Assembly: GCF_019061125.1 (NCBI RefSeq)
Contig: NZ_JAHQYI010000001.1
Coordinates: 682,001 to 746,000, forward strand
DNA length: 64,000 nt
From: Microbacterium sp. NC79
GTDB taxonomy: Bacteria > Actinomycetota > Actinomycetes > Actinomycetales > Microbacteriaceae
Direction: 5' to 3'
Shown here: positions 15,864 to 24,935 of the stretch, piece by piece
How positions within the stretch are numbered: the stretch's first letter is position 1
Layout: the number at the start of each line of letters is the position of its first letter
The notes under the pieces: model-generated
The model's database searches: none
What the model saw: only the letters and a program-made list of their open reading frames with translations
What the model was told of the DNA's origin: nothing
Made by a program: the position numbers and the translations under genes

Positions 15864-16735
15864 GTACTGACCGGTCCAGCGCCACATCGCGGGCGCAGCA
15901 CCCCACCCTCGACGAACTCCGCGCCGAGGCGATCCGCGCTGCGCGCAAGCCCCGTGCATTCGGCTGGTTTTACGTGCTTGAACACATGGTGCGCGCGATG
16001 CGAGCGTACGGGTGGACGATTGTCGCCAGCGCCCTCGGTCAACCCCTGCTCTATCTGTTCGGGTTGGCGCTCGGCCTGGCGGCCCTGATCTCCACGCCTG
16101 TCGATGACGGCGGAGTCTCGGTACGCTACCTGGTGTTCGTCGCGCCCGCCCTCATCGCCGCCGCCACGATCGCGGTCGCCACCGAAGAAATGACGTACCC
16201 CGTGATGAGCGGGTTTAAATGGCGGCTCTACTTCTTCGGATTCTCCGCATCGCCCATTTCCAGCGCGCAAATCGCCACAGGCGTCGCCCTCGCACCGGCG
16301 TCTCGCATGCTGGCAGCCGCGGTTCCGTATTACCTCATCGTGTGGATCTTCGGCGGCGTCGAAACCCCCGCCACGGGGTGGCTCGCGATCGGCATCGGCG
16401 TGCTCGCCGGTCTGGCATTCGGCACACCCCTGATGGCCTACGCCGCGAGCATTGAAGATGACAAAGGCCAGTTCGCCCTCGTGCAACGATTCATCTTCAT
16501 GCCGATGTTTCTCTTCTCCGGCACGTTTTACCCACTCACCAACCTGGAATGGTGGCTCGCCTGGATCGGATGGATATCACCGCTCTGGCACGCCTCCGAG
16601 CTCGGGCGCATGGCCATGTACGGCAAACCTATCGGTACCGGCATGATGTGGATCCACATCGCCTACCTCGTCATCCTCGCCGTCGGCGGGTACCTCATGG
16701 CCCGACGCATGTTCTCGAGAAGGCTCGAGAAATGA
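15860..16735 (+). CDS. ABC-2 type permease, first subunit
   Basis: The 291-residue protein has a ~45-residue cytosolic N-terminus and six membrane helices of the ABC-2 transporter fold. The 'TYPVMSGFKWR' coupling region and 'FMPMFLFSGTFYPL' before the last helices are family-typical. It overlaps both neighbours by 4 nt. It probably forms a heterodimer with the next gene product. Confidence 0.9.
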   Translation: MSTDRSSATSRAQHPTLDELRAEAIRAARKPRAFGWFYVLEHMVRAMRAYGWTIVASALGQPLLYLFGLALGLAALISTPVDDGGVSVRYLVFVAPALIAAATIAVATEEMTYPVMSGFKWRLYFFGFSASPISSAQIATGVALAPASRMLAAAVPYYLIVWIFGGVETPATGWLAIGIGVLAGLAFGTPLMAYAASIEDDKGQFALVQRFIFMPMFLFSGTFYPLTNLEWWLAWIGWISPLWHASELGRMAMYGKPIGTGMMWIHIAYLVILAVGGYLMARRMFSRRLEK

Positions 16736-17553
16736 CCCTGACAGAAAGCGGAACCAGAAGGCGCGCTGGCGGCGTACGGGCGCTGTGGGCAGGCAACCCG
16801 CTTGCTGTCGTGCAGCGGGGCCTCGTCGCGGCGCGCTCATCGAGCTGGGCTGTCGTGCTTTCCGGATTCTTCGAGCCGGTGTTCTACCTGGCATCGATGG
16901 GCATCGGGTTGGGGAGCATGATCGGGCTCATCACCCTCGCAGACGGCACAAAAGTCGAATATGCCGCCTTCATCGCGCCAGCGCTGCTCGCCGTCAGCGC
17001 CATGAACGGCGCGATCTACGACTCCACGTGGAACGTCTTCTTCAAACTCAACTACGGAAAGCTCTACGAGGGCATGCTTTCTACGTCCCTCGGCCCGCTC
17101 GACGTGGCCCTGGGCGAGATCATGTACGCGATGCTTCGCGGGCTGGTTTATGCCAGCGGCTTCCTCATCATCATGCAGGTCGCGGGGCTCAACCTGTCAT
17201 GGACGGCCGTGCTCGCGTTGCCAGCGGTGCTCCTCATCGCGTTCGGCTTCGCAAGCCTCGGCATGGCCGTCACGAGCTACATGAAAACGTTTCAGCACAT
17301 GGACTGGATCAACATGGTGCTCCTGCCGATGTTCCTGTTCTCGGCGACACTCTTTCCGATCACCAACTACCCCGAGTGGGTGCAGGGCATCATTCAGGCC
17401 TTCCCGCTCTGGCACGGTGTCGAACTCATCAGGGGGCTGACCACCGGAGCGCTGCACATGGGCATGCTCTGGCACGTCGTCTACTACCTCGTGATGATCG
17501 CGGTCGGGCTGCTGTTTACGACGAAGCGGTTGCGGGCACTGTTCCTCGACTAG
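16732..17553 (+). CDS. ABC-2 type permease, second subunit
   Basis: The 273-residue permease is homologous to its neighbour: 'YDSTWNVFFKLNYGKLYEGML' matches the coupling segment and 'LLPMFLFSATLFPI' the late helix signature. The ATG at 16732 overlaps the upstream stop (ATGA). A longer frame upstream would lie inside the preceding gene and is rejected. It completes the exporter operon. Confidence 0.9.
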   Translation: MTLTESGTRRRAGGVRALWAGNPLAVVQRGLVAARSSSWAVVLSGFFEPVFYLASMGIGLGSMIGLITLADGTKVEYAAFIAPALLAVSAMNGAIYDSTWNVFFKLNYGKLYEGMLSTSLGPLDVALGEIMYAMLRGLVYASGFLIIMQVAGLNLSWTAVLALPAVLLIAFGFASLGMAVTSYMKTFQHMDWINMVLLPMFLFSATLFPITNYPEWVQGIIQAFPLWHGVELIRGLTTGALHMGMLWHVVYYLVMIAVGLLFTTKRLRALFLD

Positions 17554-17572
17554 CGGCGAATCTGCCCACGCA

Positions 17573-17622
17573 TACGAATGGAGGGGCTGGTACCCCAACG
17601 GATACCAGCCCCTCCATTCGTA
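17573..17622. terminator. 20-bp perfect-stem bidirectional terminator
   Basis: A 20-bp perfect stem (17573-17592 with 17603-17622) and a 10-nt loop lie between the converging ABC operon and MHS transporter genes. Stem length and position fit a two-way terminator. Confidence 0.85.
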
Positions 17623-17629
17623 CGATCGA

Positions 17630-19075
17630 CTACGGCAAAGCGGCCGAAGAAACGTCGCCAGTCTCGCTGGCACCACCAGTTTCTTCTCCGGCGTCGCCTG
17701 CGAAATCGGAGTCTTTCGTCTCGCGCATCAGGATCGCGGCAATCAGCGTGAGCACCGCCATCACCGAAAGGTACACGCCGACGAGCCACGGGTTACCGCC
17801 CGCAGTGCCGAGCAACGCCAGGGCAATGATCGGAGCCAGCGCTGCACCGAGAATCGATGACACGTTGTAGGCGATGGCCGAGCCGGTGTAGCGAACGTTG
17901 GTCGGGAACAGCTCAGGCAACAGCGCACCCATCGGGCCAAACGTCAGACCCATCAGGGTGAAGCCGATGATCAAGAAGGCCAGCGTCAACCAGAACGTGC
18001 CAGCACCTGCCGGATTCTCGCGCGGCATCAGGAAGAACGAGAACGTCAAACCAAACAGCACGATGGCAGCCGTCACCCAGATCAGCGTCTTGCGGCGACC
18101 GAAGCGATCAGCCAACGGTCCGGAGATCATCGTGAAGACTCCGAAGAACACCACACCAACGATCTGCATCAGCACGAAGTCGGTGTAAGCGAAGCCCTGG
18201 CCAGGAACGAAGGTTGCGGGGTCGCCGCCCGCGGGCAACGTCTGAGGCTTCGTTCCAAACGTCAGCGTGAAGTTTGTCATGAGGTAGAACAGCACGTAGG
18301 TCGCCAGCATCAGGAACGTACCGAGAATCATCTGCCACCAGTAGCGGCGGAACGCCTCAGCGACCGGAACCTTGCGGATGGTTCCCTTCGATTCCGCCTT
18401 CTTGAAGGCATCCGACTCGACCAGCTTCAAACGCACCCACAGGCCGACAATGACCATGATGGCGCTGAACCAGAACGGAACGCGCCATCCCCAGTCCAAA
18501 AACGCCTGCGACTTCTGCATGGGGTCGTCGGAGGGGAGGGCGAAGTTGATGAACAGGAACAAACCGTTGGCGATGATGAAGCCGAGCGGTGCACCCAACT
18601 GCGGGAAGGTTCCGTACCATGCGCGCTTTCCGGCAGGCGCGTTCTCCGTCGCCACGAGCGCCGCACCCGACCACTCACCACCGAGCGCGAAGCCCTGCGC
18701 GAGACGGAGCAGGAGCAGGAGCGCGGGAGCCCAGAAACCGATCTGGTTGATCGTTGGCAGGCAACCGATGAGGAAGGTCGCGACACCCATCGTTAAAAGT
18801 GAAGCGACGAGCGTCGCCTTGCGCCCGTACTTGTCACCAAAGTGACCGAAGATCACCGCGCCGATGGGGCGAGCGATCATCGCCGCGCCGAACACCGCGA
18901 ACGACGCGAGAAGCGACGCGGTGGGGTCGGAACTGGGGAAGAACAAAACGGGGAAGACCAGAACGGCCGCCGTCGCATAGGCATAGAAGTCGTAGAACTC
19001 GATCGTGGTACCGATCAAGCTCGCGGTGATGACGCGGGAGCGTGAGTTCGCAGGTTTGGTGGATGTCGTCGACAT
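17630..19075 (-). CDS. MHS-family MFS transporter
   Basis: The 481-residue, 12-helix protein has clear MHS-family (metabolite:H+ symporter) signatures: 'GTTIEFYDFYAY' in helix 1, 'GHFGDKYGRKATLV' in loop 2-3, 'RLAQGFALGGEWSGA' in helix 4 and 'LLPELFPTNVRYTG' in loop 10-11. ProP, KgtP and ShiA are relatives; the substrate may be a dicarboxylate, shikimate or osmolyte. The start at 19075 follows AGAGGA. It lies 176 nt downstream of ribBA on the same strand, but no functional link is obvious. It is a paralogue of the partial gene at 1-313. Confidence 0.92.
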   Translation of the reverse strand: MSTTSTKPANSRSRVITASLIGTTIEFYDFYAYATAAVLVFPVLFFPSSDPTASLLASFAVFGAAMIARPIGAVIFGHFGDKYGRKATLVASLLTMGVATFLIGCLPTINQIGFWAPALLLLLRLAQGFALGGEWSGAALVATENAPAGKRAWYGTFPQLGAPLGFIIANGLFLFINFALPSDDPMQKSQAFLDWGWRVPFWFSAIMVIVGLWVRLKLVESDAFKKAESKGTIRKVPVAEAFRRYWWQMILGTFLMLATYVLFYLMTNFTLTFGTKPQTLPAGGDPATFVPGQGFAYTDFVLMQIVGVVFFGVFTMISGPLADRFGRRKTLIWVTAAIVLFGLTFSFFLMPRENPAGAGTFWLTLAFLIIGFTLMGLTFGPMGALLPELFPTNVRYTGSAIAYNVSSILGAALAPIIALALLGTAGGNPWLVGVYLSVMAVLTLIAAILMRETKDSDFAGDAGEETGGASETGDVSSAALP

Positions 19076-19251
19076 GATTCCTCTTCGAATTTCAAGTGCG
19101 TGTCGGCGTCGGACACGGCGGTGAAGGGGAACCTCAGGCACAGGGGTATTGTGCCTGGCGGCTCAACACTGCGTCACCTCATCGTCGGATTGGTGCCCGA
19201 CAACGAAACAACCCTACTCCTGTCAGGCGCGAGCGCCTACTTGAGCGGCGA

Positions 19252-20472
19252 TTACTCCGCGTCGGTGCTCGGCGGCGTTGCCGCCATAGCTGCTTCGAGG
19301 CGTCCGTCGGCGATGATGTGCCCCATGCGGTCACGCTTCGTCTCGAGGTATCCGTGGTTGTTCGGCCCCACCCCGACGACGAGCGGAACCTGTTCCACGA
19401 CCGTCAGACCAAGATCAGTGAGCTGAGCCACCTTGTTGGAGTTGTTCGTGAGGAGCCGCACGTTCTGTACGCCCAAATCTTGCAGCATGGCGGCTGCCGC
19501 ACCGTAGTCGCGCGCGTCGGCAGGCAAGCCGAGCGCGAGGTTGGCGTCGAGAGTGTCCAGACCCTTTTCTTGCAGGCTGTACGCGCGCAGCTTGTTGATC
19601 AGGCCAATACCGCGACCCTCATGACCGCGCATGTAAATGACGACGCCGCCGGAGGCATTAATCGCCTGCAGTGCCGCATCGAGCTGCGGGCCACACTCGC
19701 ACTTTTGCGACCCAAACGCTTCACCCGTCAGGCACTCCGAGTGCACACGCACGAGCGCGGTATCGGTGAGCTCGCCAGACACGATGGCGAGATGATCCAT
19801 GCCCGTCACGTGATCCTTGAACGCGAGGAAGCGGAAGGTGCCGTGATTGGTCGGAACCGTGGCCTCGGCCCGCAACGATACCCGGCGGGGTCGGGGAGTC
19901 GGTTCGCTACCGTCGGTTGCGTGCTGCCGCCGGTAAGCGACAAGATCGGCGATCGAAACGATCGGCCAGTCGCGCTCGGCGGAGAGCGCGAGGAGCTCGT
20001 CCGGGCGCAGGGTCTGGCCGTCTCGGGCCACCAACTCGGCCAGCGCGCCGACCGGGGTCAGCCCCGCGAGCTTGAGGAGATCAACTGTTGCTTCCGTGTG
20101 GCCGGCGCGAGCGGTGACGCCACCCTCAGCCGCGATCAGCGGCACCAGGTACCAAGGGCGGTGCTCCAGAGCGCTGTCGGTTGCCGCAATTGCGCGCAGC
20201 GCTTCTGCACGAATTTCAGCGTCGGCTCCGGCTGCTGGAGCCAGCGACGGCGACGTCGGGGTGAGCTTCAACACGGCAGCATGCTGCGGGCAGACAGGCA
20301 GACCGATCAAACCGCCCATCCAGTGGCCCATGCTGGCAAGCGTCTCGGTCGTAGCCGTCTCAGCTGCCAACACGACGCTGCCCTCAGACTCGCGCAGCTC
20401 GTCGTCAATGACAATGACGGGCGTGCCAGCACGAAGAGCATGAAGGGCGTCAGAAATGGGGGACAGGCTCAC
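19252..20472 (-). CDS. ribBA: RibBA-like protein: intact GTP cyclohydrolase II, degenerate DHBP synthase half
   Basis: The 406-residue fusion has an N-terminal DHBP-synthase-like domain (~1-200) and a C-terminal GTP cyclohydrolase II domain (~205-400). The latter is intact: zinc ligands in 'ECLTGEAFGSQKCEC', then 'RGHEGRGIGL' and 'LLTNNSNKV'. The former keeps 'RAGHTEATVDLL' but has ESEGS where active enzymes have ENEGD, and lacks the 'TG(V/I)SA.DR' block, so metal binding and catalysis look compromised. The intact half opens GTP to start riboflavin synthesis. AAAGGAGG precedes the start. It follows ribD, with which it probably forms an operon. No FMN riboswitch is seen upstream of either. Confidence 0.88.
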   Translation of the reverse strand: MSLSPISDALHALRAGTPVIVIDDELRESEGSVVLAAETATTETLASMGHWMGGLIGLPVCPQHAAVLKLTPTSPSLAPAAGADAEIRAEALRAIAATDSALEHRPWYLVPLIAAEGGVTARAGHTEATVDLLKLAGLTPVGALAELVARDGQTLRPDELLALSAERDWPIVSIADLVAYRRQHATDGSEPTPRPRRVSLRAEATVPTNHGTFRFLAFKDHVTGMDHLAIVSGELTDTALVRVHSECLTGEAFGSQKCECGPQLDAALQAINASGGVVIYMRGHEGRGIGLINKLRAYSLQEKGLDTLDANLALGLPADARDYGAAAAMLQDLGVQNVRLLTNNSNKVAQLTDLGLTVVEQVPLVVGVGPNNHGYLETKRDRMGHIIADGRLEAAMAATPPSTDAE

Positions 20473-20529
20473 AGCGAGCCTCCTTTAAAGCGAAGGGTGG
20501 GCAAGGATGCGGGTTTGGTGGCGGGATTG

Positions 20530-21561
20530 CTAACCGGAACCATCAGCACTCGCCTCACGGGTCACACGTATCAGAATATCCTCGCCCAGAATTGTCACCT
20601 CGGGGCGGTGAAACCGCATAATGTCGGCGATCGTGCCAATTCCGATCTCATCAAGCGCGACATGGGGCCCGCCGAGGAGCGCGGGGGCGACATAGACCAG
20701 CAGTTCATCGACGAGGCCAGCGCGCAAGAAGGCGCTGGCAACGGTGGGACCACCCTCGATGAAAACGGAGTGAATGCCGCGTTCGTGCAGGTCGGCAACA
20801 ATCACAGCGGGGTCGTGTTCGCGCACGTGAATCATCTCGCGCGGGTGCTGGCGCACGCGGGCGGAGGGCGGAACCTCGCGGTGGCCGACAACGACGGGTT
20901 GCGGTTGGGTGGGGAGCAGGTTGTCACCATCGCGCGCCGTCAACGCGGCATCGTCAGCCAGGATGGTTCCGATGCCCGCGACAATGGCGTCCGCTGCGGC
21001 GCGACGGCGGTGCACGTCGGCGCGGGCGGCGGCGCCGGTAATCCACTGGCTGGTTCCGTCGGCTGCGGCAGCACGACCATCGAGGGTCTGCGCCCACTTC
21101 ACCGTCACGAACGGTCGACCGAGTCGTGTGCGCGTGAGCCAAGACGCGATCAGCTCACGGGCTTCACCTTCACGCAGGCCCTTTTCCACGTCGACGCCGG
21201 CGGCACGCAGCCGCTCGGCACCGCCGCCTGAGACCGCGCCCGGGTCGCTCGTGGCGTAGACAACGCGGGCGATTCCGGCGTCGATGAGCGCGAGTGCGCA
21301 GGGGCCGGTGCGACCGGTGTGGTTGCAGGGCTCAAGCGTGACGACGGCGGTCGCTCCGCGAGCCTGGCCAGCGTCGAGCTGAGAAAGTGCGTCTACCTCG
21401 GCGTGAGCGGTGCCGCTGCCACGGTGGTAGCCGGTGGCGAGCACCGACCCATCTGCGGCCAGAATGACGGCGCCCACCTGAGGGTTGACCCCGCGCGGCC
21501 CCTGGGCGGCGAGCGCGAGCGCCTGCGCCATGGCGGCGTCTTCTGCTGCAGTCGTGCTCAC
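20530..21561 (-). CDS. ribD: Bifunctional riboflavin deaminase/reductase
   Basis: The 343-residue enzyme carries out the second and third steps of riboflavin synthesis. The N-terminal deaminase domain has the zinc site HAEVDAL and EPCNHTGRTGPC. The C-terminal reductase domain begins 'RPFVTVKWAQTLDGR' and has 'IEGGPTVASAFLRAGLVDEL'. I choose the GTG at 21561 (VSTTAAED) because GAGG sits ~7 nt upstream; a longer frame would add 15 arginine-rich residues. It is followed after 57 nt by ribBA. ribE and ribH are not in the window. Confidence 0.92.
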   Translation of the reverse strand: MSTTAAEDAAMAQALALAAQGPRGVNPQVGAVILAADGSVLATGYHRGSGTAHAEVDALSQLDAGQARGATAVVTLEPCNHTGRTGPCALALIDAGIARVVYATSDPGAVSGGGAERLRAAGVDVEKGLREGEARELIASWLTRTRLGRPFVTVKWAQTLDGRAAAADGTSQWITGAAARADVHRRRAAADAIVAGIGTILADDAALTARDGDNLLPTQPQPVVVGHREVPPSARVRQHPREMIHVREHDPAVIVADLHERGIHSVFIEGGPTVASAFLRAGLVDELLVYVAPALLGGPHVALDEIGIGTIADIMRFHRPEVTILGEDILIRVTREASADGSG

Positions 21562-21663
21562 TGGTCCTCGTTCGGGTCGGCGTCGGCGAGCGCGAAGCGC
21601 ACGCACGTTCGAGTGTATTCAACGCCGCCGACGCTCAGTCATTCCCAAACCACGCAATTATCC

Positions 21664-21730
21664 CGAAACACATTTTGGTCGGCGAAACACGCACGGGCCG
21701 CATGTTTCTCGCCGACCAAAATGTGTTTCG
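21664..21730. repeat. 67-nt extragenic palindrome
   Basis: Arms 21664-21684 and 21710-21730 form a perfect 21-bp stem (CGAAACACATTTTGGTCGGCG and its complement). The stem continues inward through a 2-nt bulge with 8 more positions (one mismatch) to a 7-nt loop. CGAAACAC occurs twice in the left arm. It sits between the divergent ribD and glpK genes and lacks a T-tract, so it is not an obvious terminator. It could be a dispersed REP/MITE-like element or a structured regulatory site. The remainder of 21562-21810 shows no gene. Confidence 0.75.
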
Positions 21731-21810
21731 CATGCTGAGGGTGGGGGAATGGGCACGCTCGCACGGTGGCATCCGGCTAACCTCGAATGACACAGGACGA
21801 TGGAGTACAC

Positions 21811-23325
21811 GTGAGCACCTACATCATGGCGATCGACCAGGGGACGACGTCGAGTCGTGCAATTCTTTTTGACCGCAGCGGAACCATTGTGTCGTCCGGT
21901 CAGAAAGAGCACAGGCAGATTTTTCCGCGCCCAGGCTGGGTCGAACACGACGCGATGGAAATCTGGGGCAATGTTCGCGAAGTCATCGGCCAGGCACTCG
22001 CAAAAGCCAACGTGACGCGTCACGATGTCGCCACTATTGGCATCACGAATCAGCGTGAAACCGCGGTGATATGGAACAAGAACACGGGCAAGCCGATCGC
22101 CAACGCCATCGTGTGGCAAGACACCCGCACGCAAGACATCGTTGATCGGCTGGCGGCCGATGGCGGCCTCGACCGCTTTCAGGCTCAGGTCGGTCTCCCG
22201 TTAGCGACGTATTTTTCGGGAACGAAGATCGCGTGGCTTCTCGACAACGTTGCGGGTGCGCGCGCCGCTGCGGAGCGCGGCGAGCTTCTGTTCGGCACGA
22301 CGGATACCTGGGTGCTGTGGAACCTCACAGGCGGCGTCAACGGCGGCGTACACGCGACAGACGTCACGAACGCCTCCCGCACGATGTTCATGGATCTCCA
22401 AACCCTGCAGTGGGATGACGAGATCTTGGCCGCGTTTAACGTGCCACGCTCGCTGTTGCCCGAAATTCGCTCGTCGAGTGAACTGTTCGGTGAAGCGTCG
22501 TCGCAGAGCTTGATGCGTGGTACCCCGATTACCGGCATTCTCGGCGACCAGCAGGCCGCCACGTTTGGCCAGGCCGCCTTCCGCGCTGGTGAAGCGAAGA
22601 ACACCTATGGCACGGGCAACTTCCTCATCTTTAATACGGGGGAGGAGATTGTTCCGTCCCGCAACGGCTTGCTCACGACCGTCGCATACAAGCTCGCGTC
22701 AGAGCCTGCCCGCTACGCCCTTGAGGGGTCCATCGCCGTCACCGGATCGCTCGTGCAGTGGTTGCGCGACAATCTCGGAATCATTTCCTCATCGAGCGAA
22801 GTGCAGACCCTGGCCGACACCGTCGAAGACAATGGCGGAGCGTATTTTGTGCCTGCGTTCTCTGGCCTTTTTGCGCCGTACTGGCGACCGGATGCGCGCG
22901 GTGCGATTGTCGGCCTCACTCGATACGTCACAAAAGCGCACATTGCGCGCGCGGCGCTTGAGTCCATCGCGTACCAAACCCGCGACGTTCTCGGGGCGGT
23001 GAACGCTGACGCTGGCGTTGAGCTGAGCGAGCTGCGTGTCGATGGCGGCGCCACCGCGAACGACACCCTCCTGCAATTCCAAGCTGACATTCTCGGCGTC
23101 GACGTGGTGCGCCCTGTCGTCGCTGAGACGACCGCGCTCGGAGCGGCGTACGCCGCAGGCCTGGCGATCGGATTTTGGGAATCCCGCGAAGAACTCGCGC
23201 AGCACTGGAAACAGGATCGACGATTCACGCCGGCGATGGAACCAGAAGAGCGGGAGCGCCTGTATCGCAATTGGCAGAAGGCAATCACGAAAACGCTGGA
23301 CTGGGTCGACGACGACGTGCGATGA
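21811..23325 (+). CDS. glpK: Glycerol kinase
   Basis: The 504-residue FGGY kinase phosphorylates glycerol to sn-glycerol-3-phosphate in the cytosol. '[12 protein letters not shown]' is the N-terminal phosphate-binding loop, followed by 'GITNQRET', 'WQDTRT' and '[12 protein letters not shown]', plus the FGGY C-terminal block '[23 protein letters not shown]'. I select the GTG at 21811 ([11 protein letters not shown]) because GGAG lies 6 nt upstream; the ATG at 21787 has no ribosome site and would add 8 atypical residues. No glpF or glpD is adjacent. Confidence 0.95.
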   Translation: MSTYIMAIDQGTTSSRAILFDRSGTIVSSGQKEHRQIFPRPGWVEHDAMEIWGNVREVIGQALAKANVTRHDVATIGITNQRETAVIWNKNTGKPIANAIVWQDTRTQDIVDRLAADGGLDRFQAQVGLPLATYFSGTKIAWLLDNVAGARAAAERGELLFGTTDTWVLWNLTGGVNGGVHATDVTNASRTMFMDLQTLQWDDEILAAFNVPRSLLPEIRSSSELFGEASSQSLMRGTPITGILGDQQAATFGQAAFRAGEAKNTYGTGNFLIFNTGEEIVPSRNGLLTTVAYKLASEPARYALEGSIAVTGSLVQWLRDNLGIISSSSEVQTLADTVEDNGGAYFVPAFSGLFAPYWRPDARGAIVGLTRYVTKAHIARAALESIAYQTRDVLGAVNADAGVELSELRVDGGATANDTLLQFQADILGVDVVRPVVAETTALGAAYAAGLAIGFWESREELAQHWKQDRRFTPAMEPEERERLYRNWQKAITKTLDWVDDDVR

Positions 23326-23343
23326 CGTGCGGTGCGCGTAACA

Positions 23344-23363
23344 GCGGCTACTTCAGTAGCCGC
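23344..23363. terminator. Short hairpin at the glpK/fpg convergence
   Basis: A perfect palindrome, GCGGCTACT-TC-AGTAGCCGC, lies 18 nt past the glpK stop and overlaps the last codons of the minus-strand glycosylase gene. It is a plausible weak terminator for glpK. No T-tract is present. Confidence 0.4.
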
Positions 23364-24220
23364 GACAGCCGCCGATCCGCAAGGATCTTGCCACCGGTCT
23401 GGCACGTCGGACAGTATTCAAGGCTGCGGTCGGCAAAGTAGACGCTCCGCACCGTATCGCCACACACCGGGCACGGCTGACCTGTGCGGGCGTGTACGGC
23501 GAAACCGGCGCGCTTGGCGTCTTTGAGTTCGGCAGGTGGCTTGCCTGACGCGTGCTCGATCGCATGGCGCAGGGTATCTTTCATGGCCGTGTAGAGCGTC
23601 GTGATGTCGTCGTCGCTGAGGGCCGCTGCCGATGCGTACGGGGACAGCCGCGCGGCGTGCAGAATCTCATCGGAGTACGCATTGCCGATGCCGCCGATCA
23701 ACGATTGGTCGCGCAGCACGCCCTTAATCTGGGTGCGTCTGTCGCGGAGAATATCGGCGAAGCTCTCGCGCGTGAAGTCAGCGGCGAGCGGATCGGGGCC
23801 GAGCGTGCGGATACCGGGCACGACCTGCGCGTCACGCACCACGTACACCGCCAGCGACTTCTTGGTTCCGGCTTCTGTCAGATCAAAACCCGAACCATCG
23901 CTAAACACCACCCGCAGGGCGATCGGGGTCTTGCCTGGCTTAATGACGGCGGGGGAGATCTGCTCGGCGAAACGTAGCCAGCCCGCCTTCGCGAGATGAA
24001 ACACCACATGGAGGTCTTCATCGGGGCTGAACAGCGAAATATCGACGAACTTGCCGTGGCGGGTGACATCGCGAACCACGGAACCACGAATCGCCTCGAG
24101 CGGCGGATCAAACGTCTTCAGCGCAGAAATTGCCGCCAGATTCACGCGCGTAATGCTCACGCCGCGAAGACGCGTCGCAAGAAAATCGGCGAGCGCCTGC
24201 ACTTCTGGCATCTCCGGCAT
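23348..24220 (-). CDS. Fpg/Nei-family DNA glycosylase-AP lyase
   Basis: The 290-residue protein repairs oxidised bases. I place the start at 24220 so the protein begins MPEMPEVQ, giving the obligatory Pro2/Glu3 catalytic pair; upstream ATGs would bury it. A conserved lysine (SALKTFDPP, ~50), 'TRHGKFVDISL' and the H2TH region 'QSLIGGIGNAYSDEIL' follow. The C-terminal zinc finger ('CPVCG...CPTC') contains the expected arginine-bearing tail ('GKILADRRLSRL'). It differs from typical Fpg in the 'MPEVQ' opening, as do several actinobacterial Nei/Fpg paralogues. The precise lesion preference is unknown. Confidence 0.9.
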   Translation of the reverse strand: MPEMPEVQALADFLATRLRGVSITRVNLAAISALKTFDPPLEAIRGSVVRDVTRHGKFVDISLFSPDEDLHVVFHLAKAGWLRFAEQISPAVIKPGKTPIALRVVFSDGSGFDLTEAGTKKSLAVYVVRDAQVVPGIRTLGPDPLAADFTRESFADILRDRRTQIKGVLRDQSLIGGIGNAYSDEILHAARLSPYASAAALSDDDITTLYTAMKDTLRHAIEHASGKPPAELKDAKRAGFAVHARTGQPCPVCGDTVRSVYFADRSLEYCPTCQTGGKILADRRLSRLLK

Positions 24221-24304
24221 GCGCCCCATGATGCCACCAACTTCCGACATCCGTCAGGGTGTGCTCGGCCACTCTTACCGGGGTAGCCGGGCGCTTCTCA
24301 ATCT

Positions 24305-24323
24305 CTTCGCGGACGCCGCGAAG
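24305..24323 (-). terminator. Hairpin after the trpS-GNAT pair
   Basis: CTTCGCGG-ACG-CCGCGAAG, an 8-bp stem with a 3-nt loop, lies ~32 nt past the minus-strand GNAT stop codon. There is no T-run, so the terminator call is tentative. Confidence 0.35.
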
Positions 24324-24354
24324 CGCCCGGAAACCTGCCCGCACCCGGAGCGGC

Positions 24355-24933
24355 TTAACGCGCGAGGACGGGCCACGGAGTGCGCTTGCGGGCGTCGTGA
24401 AACAGCAACCCGGCAACCCACGCATCGACTCGGCCGCGCGGCGTCAGCATCGCCCCGCGCCGGAGCCCCTCGTATTGGAAGCCCAGCGCGCGAGCGGTCC
24501 GCGCCGACGCGACATTGCCGACCGCGCCGTTCCACTCGATGCGATCCAGCAGCATGCCGTCGATGGCAAAACCGTCGTCGATGACAGCGGCAGCGGCCTC
24601 GGTCATATAGCGCTGGCGTCGCGCGTCAGCGGTGATCCAGAAGCCGAGTTCTGCAGTGTCAGGAGTTGACCGTGTCAACGACACCACACCCAACAGCCGG
24701 CCCGATGCGCGGATCACCCAGTGCCGGGCGCGATCATCCTGCTCAGCCTGGGTAGCGTGCGCGACAAACCACTCCGCATCCGCCCGCTCGTAAGGCGAAG
24801 GCAGCGCCGTCCATTCCCGTAGCGTAGGGTCTTGGCAAGCGTCAACAATATCGTCGATATCGCGCGCAGAAGCGAGCGTCAACACCAAACGTTCGGTCGT
24901 GAGCGGGGCGATATCGACGGCCGAAGCCGTCAC
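24355..24933 (-). CDS. GNAT-family N-acetyltransferase (RimJ/RimL-like)
   Basis: The 192-residue protein has 'TERLVLTLASARDIDDI' at the start, typical of RimL-type enzymes, an acetyl-CoA-binding segment around 'ARRQRYMTEAAAAVID', and 'RIEWNGAVGNVASARTARALGFQYEG' near the end. It probably transfers acetyl to an amino group of a protein or small molecule; the target is unknown. The GTG start lies 2 nt after the trpS stop, so it is co-transcribed with trpS. Confidence 0.85.
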   Translation of the reverse strand: MTASAVDIAPLTTERLVLTLASARDIDDIVDACQDPTLREWTALPSPYERADAEWFVAHATQAEQDDRARHWVIRASGRLLGVVSLTRSTPDTAELGFWITADARRQRYMTEAAAAVIDDGFAIDGMLLDRIEWNGAVGNVASARTARALGFQYEGLRRGAMLTPRGRVDAWVAGLLFHDARKRTPWPVLAR

Positions 24934-24935
24934 GA

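Noticed and set aside
20473..20529. FMN riboswitch upstream of ribBA or ribD
   Set aside because: The ribBA gap is only 57 nt, and the sequence before ribD lacks the conserved RFN-element core.
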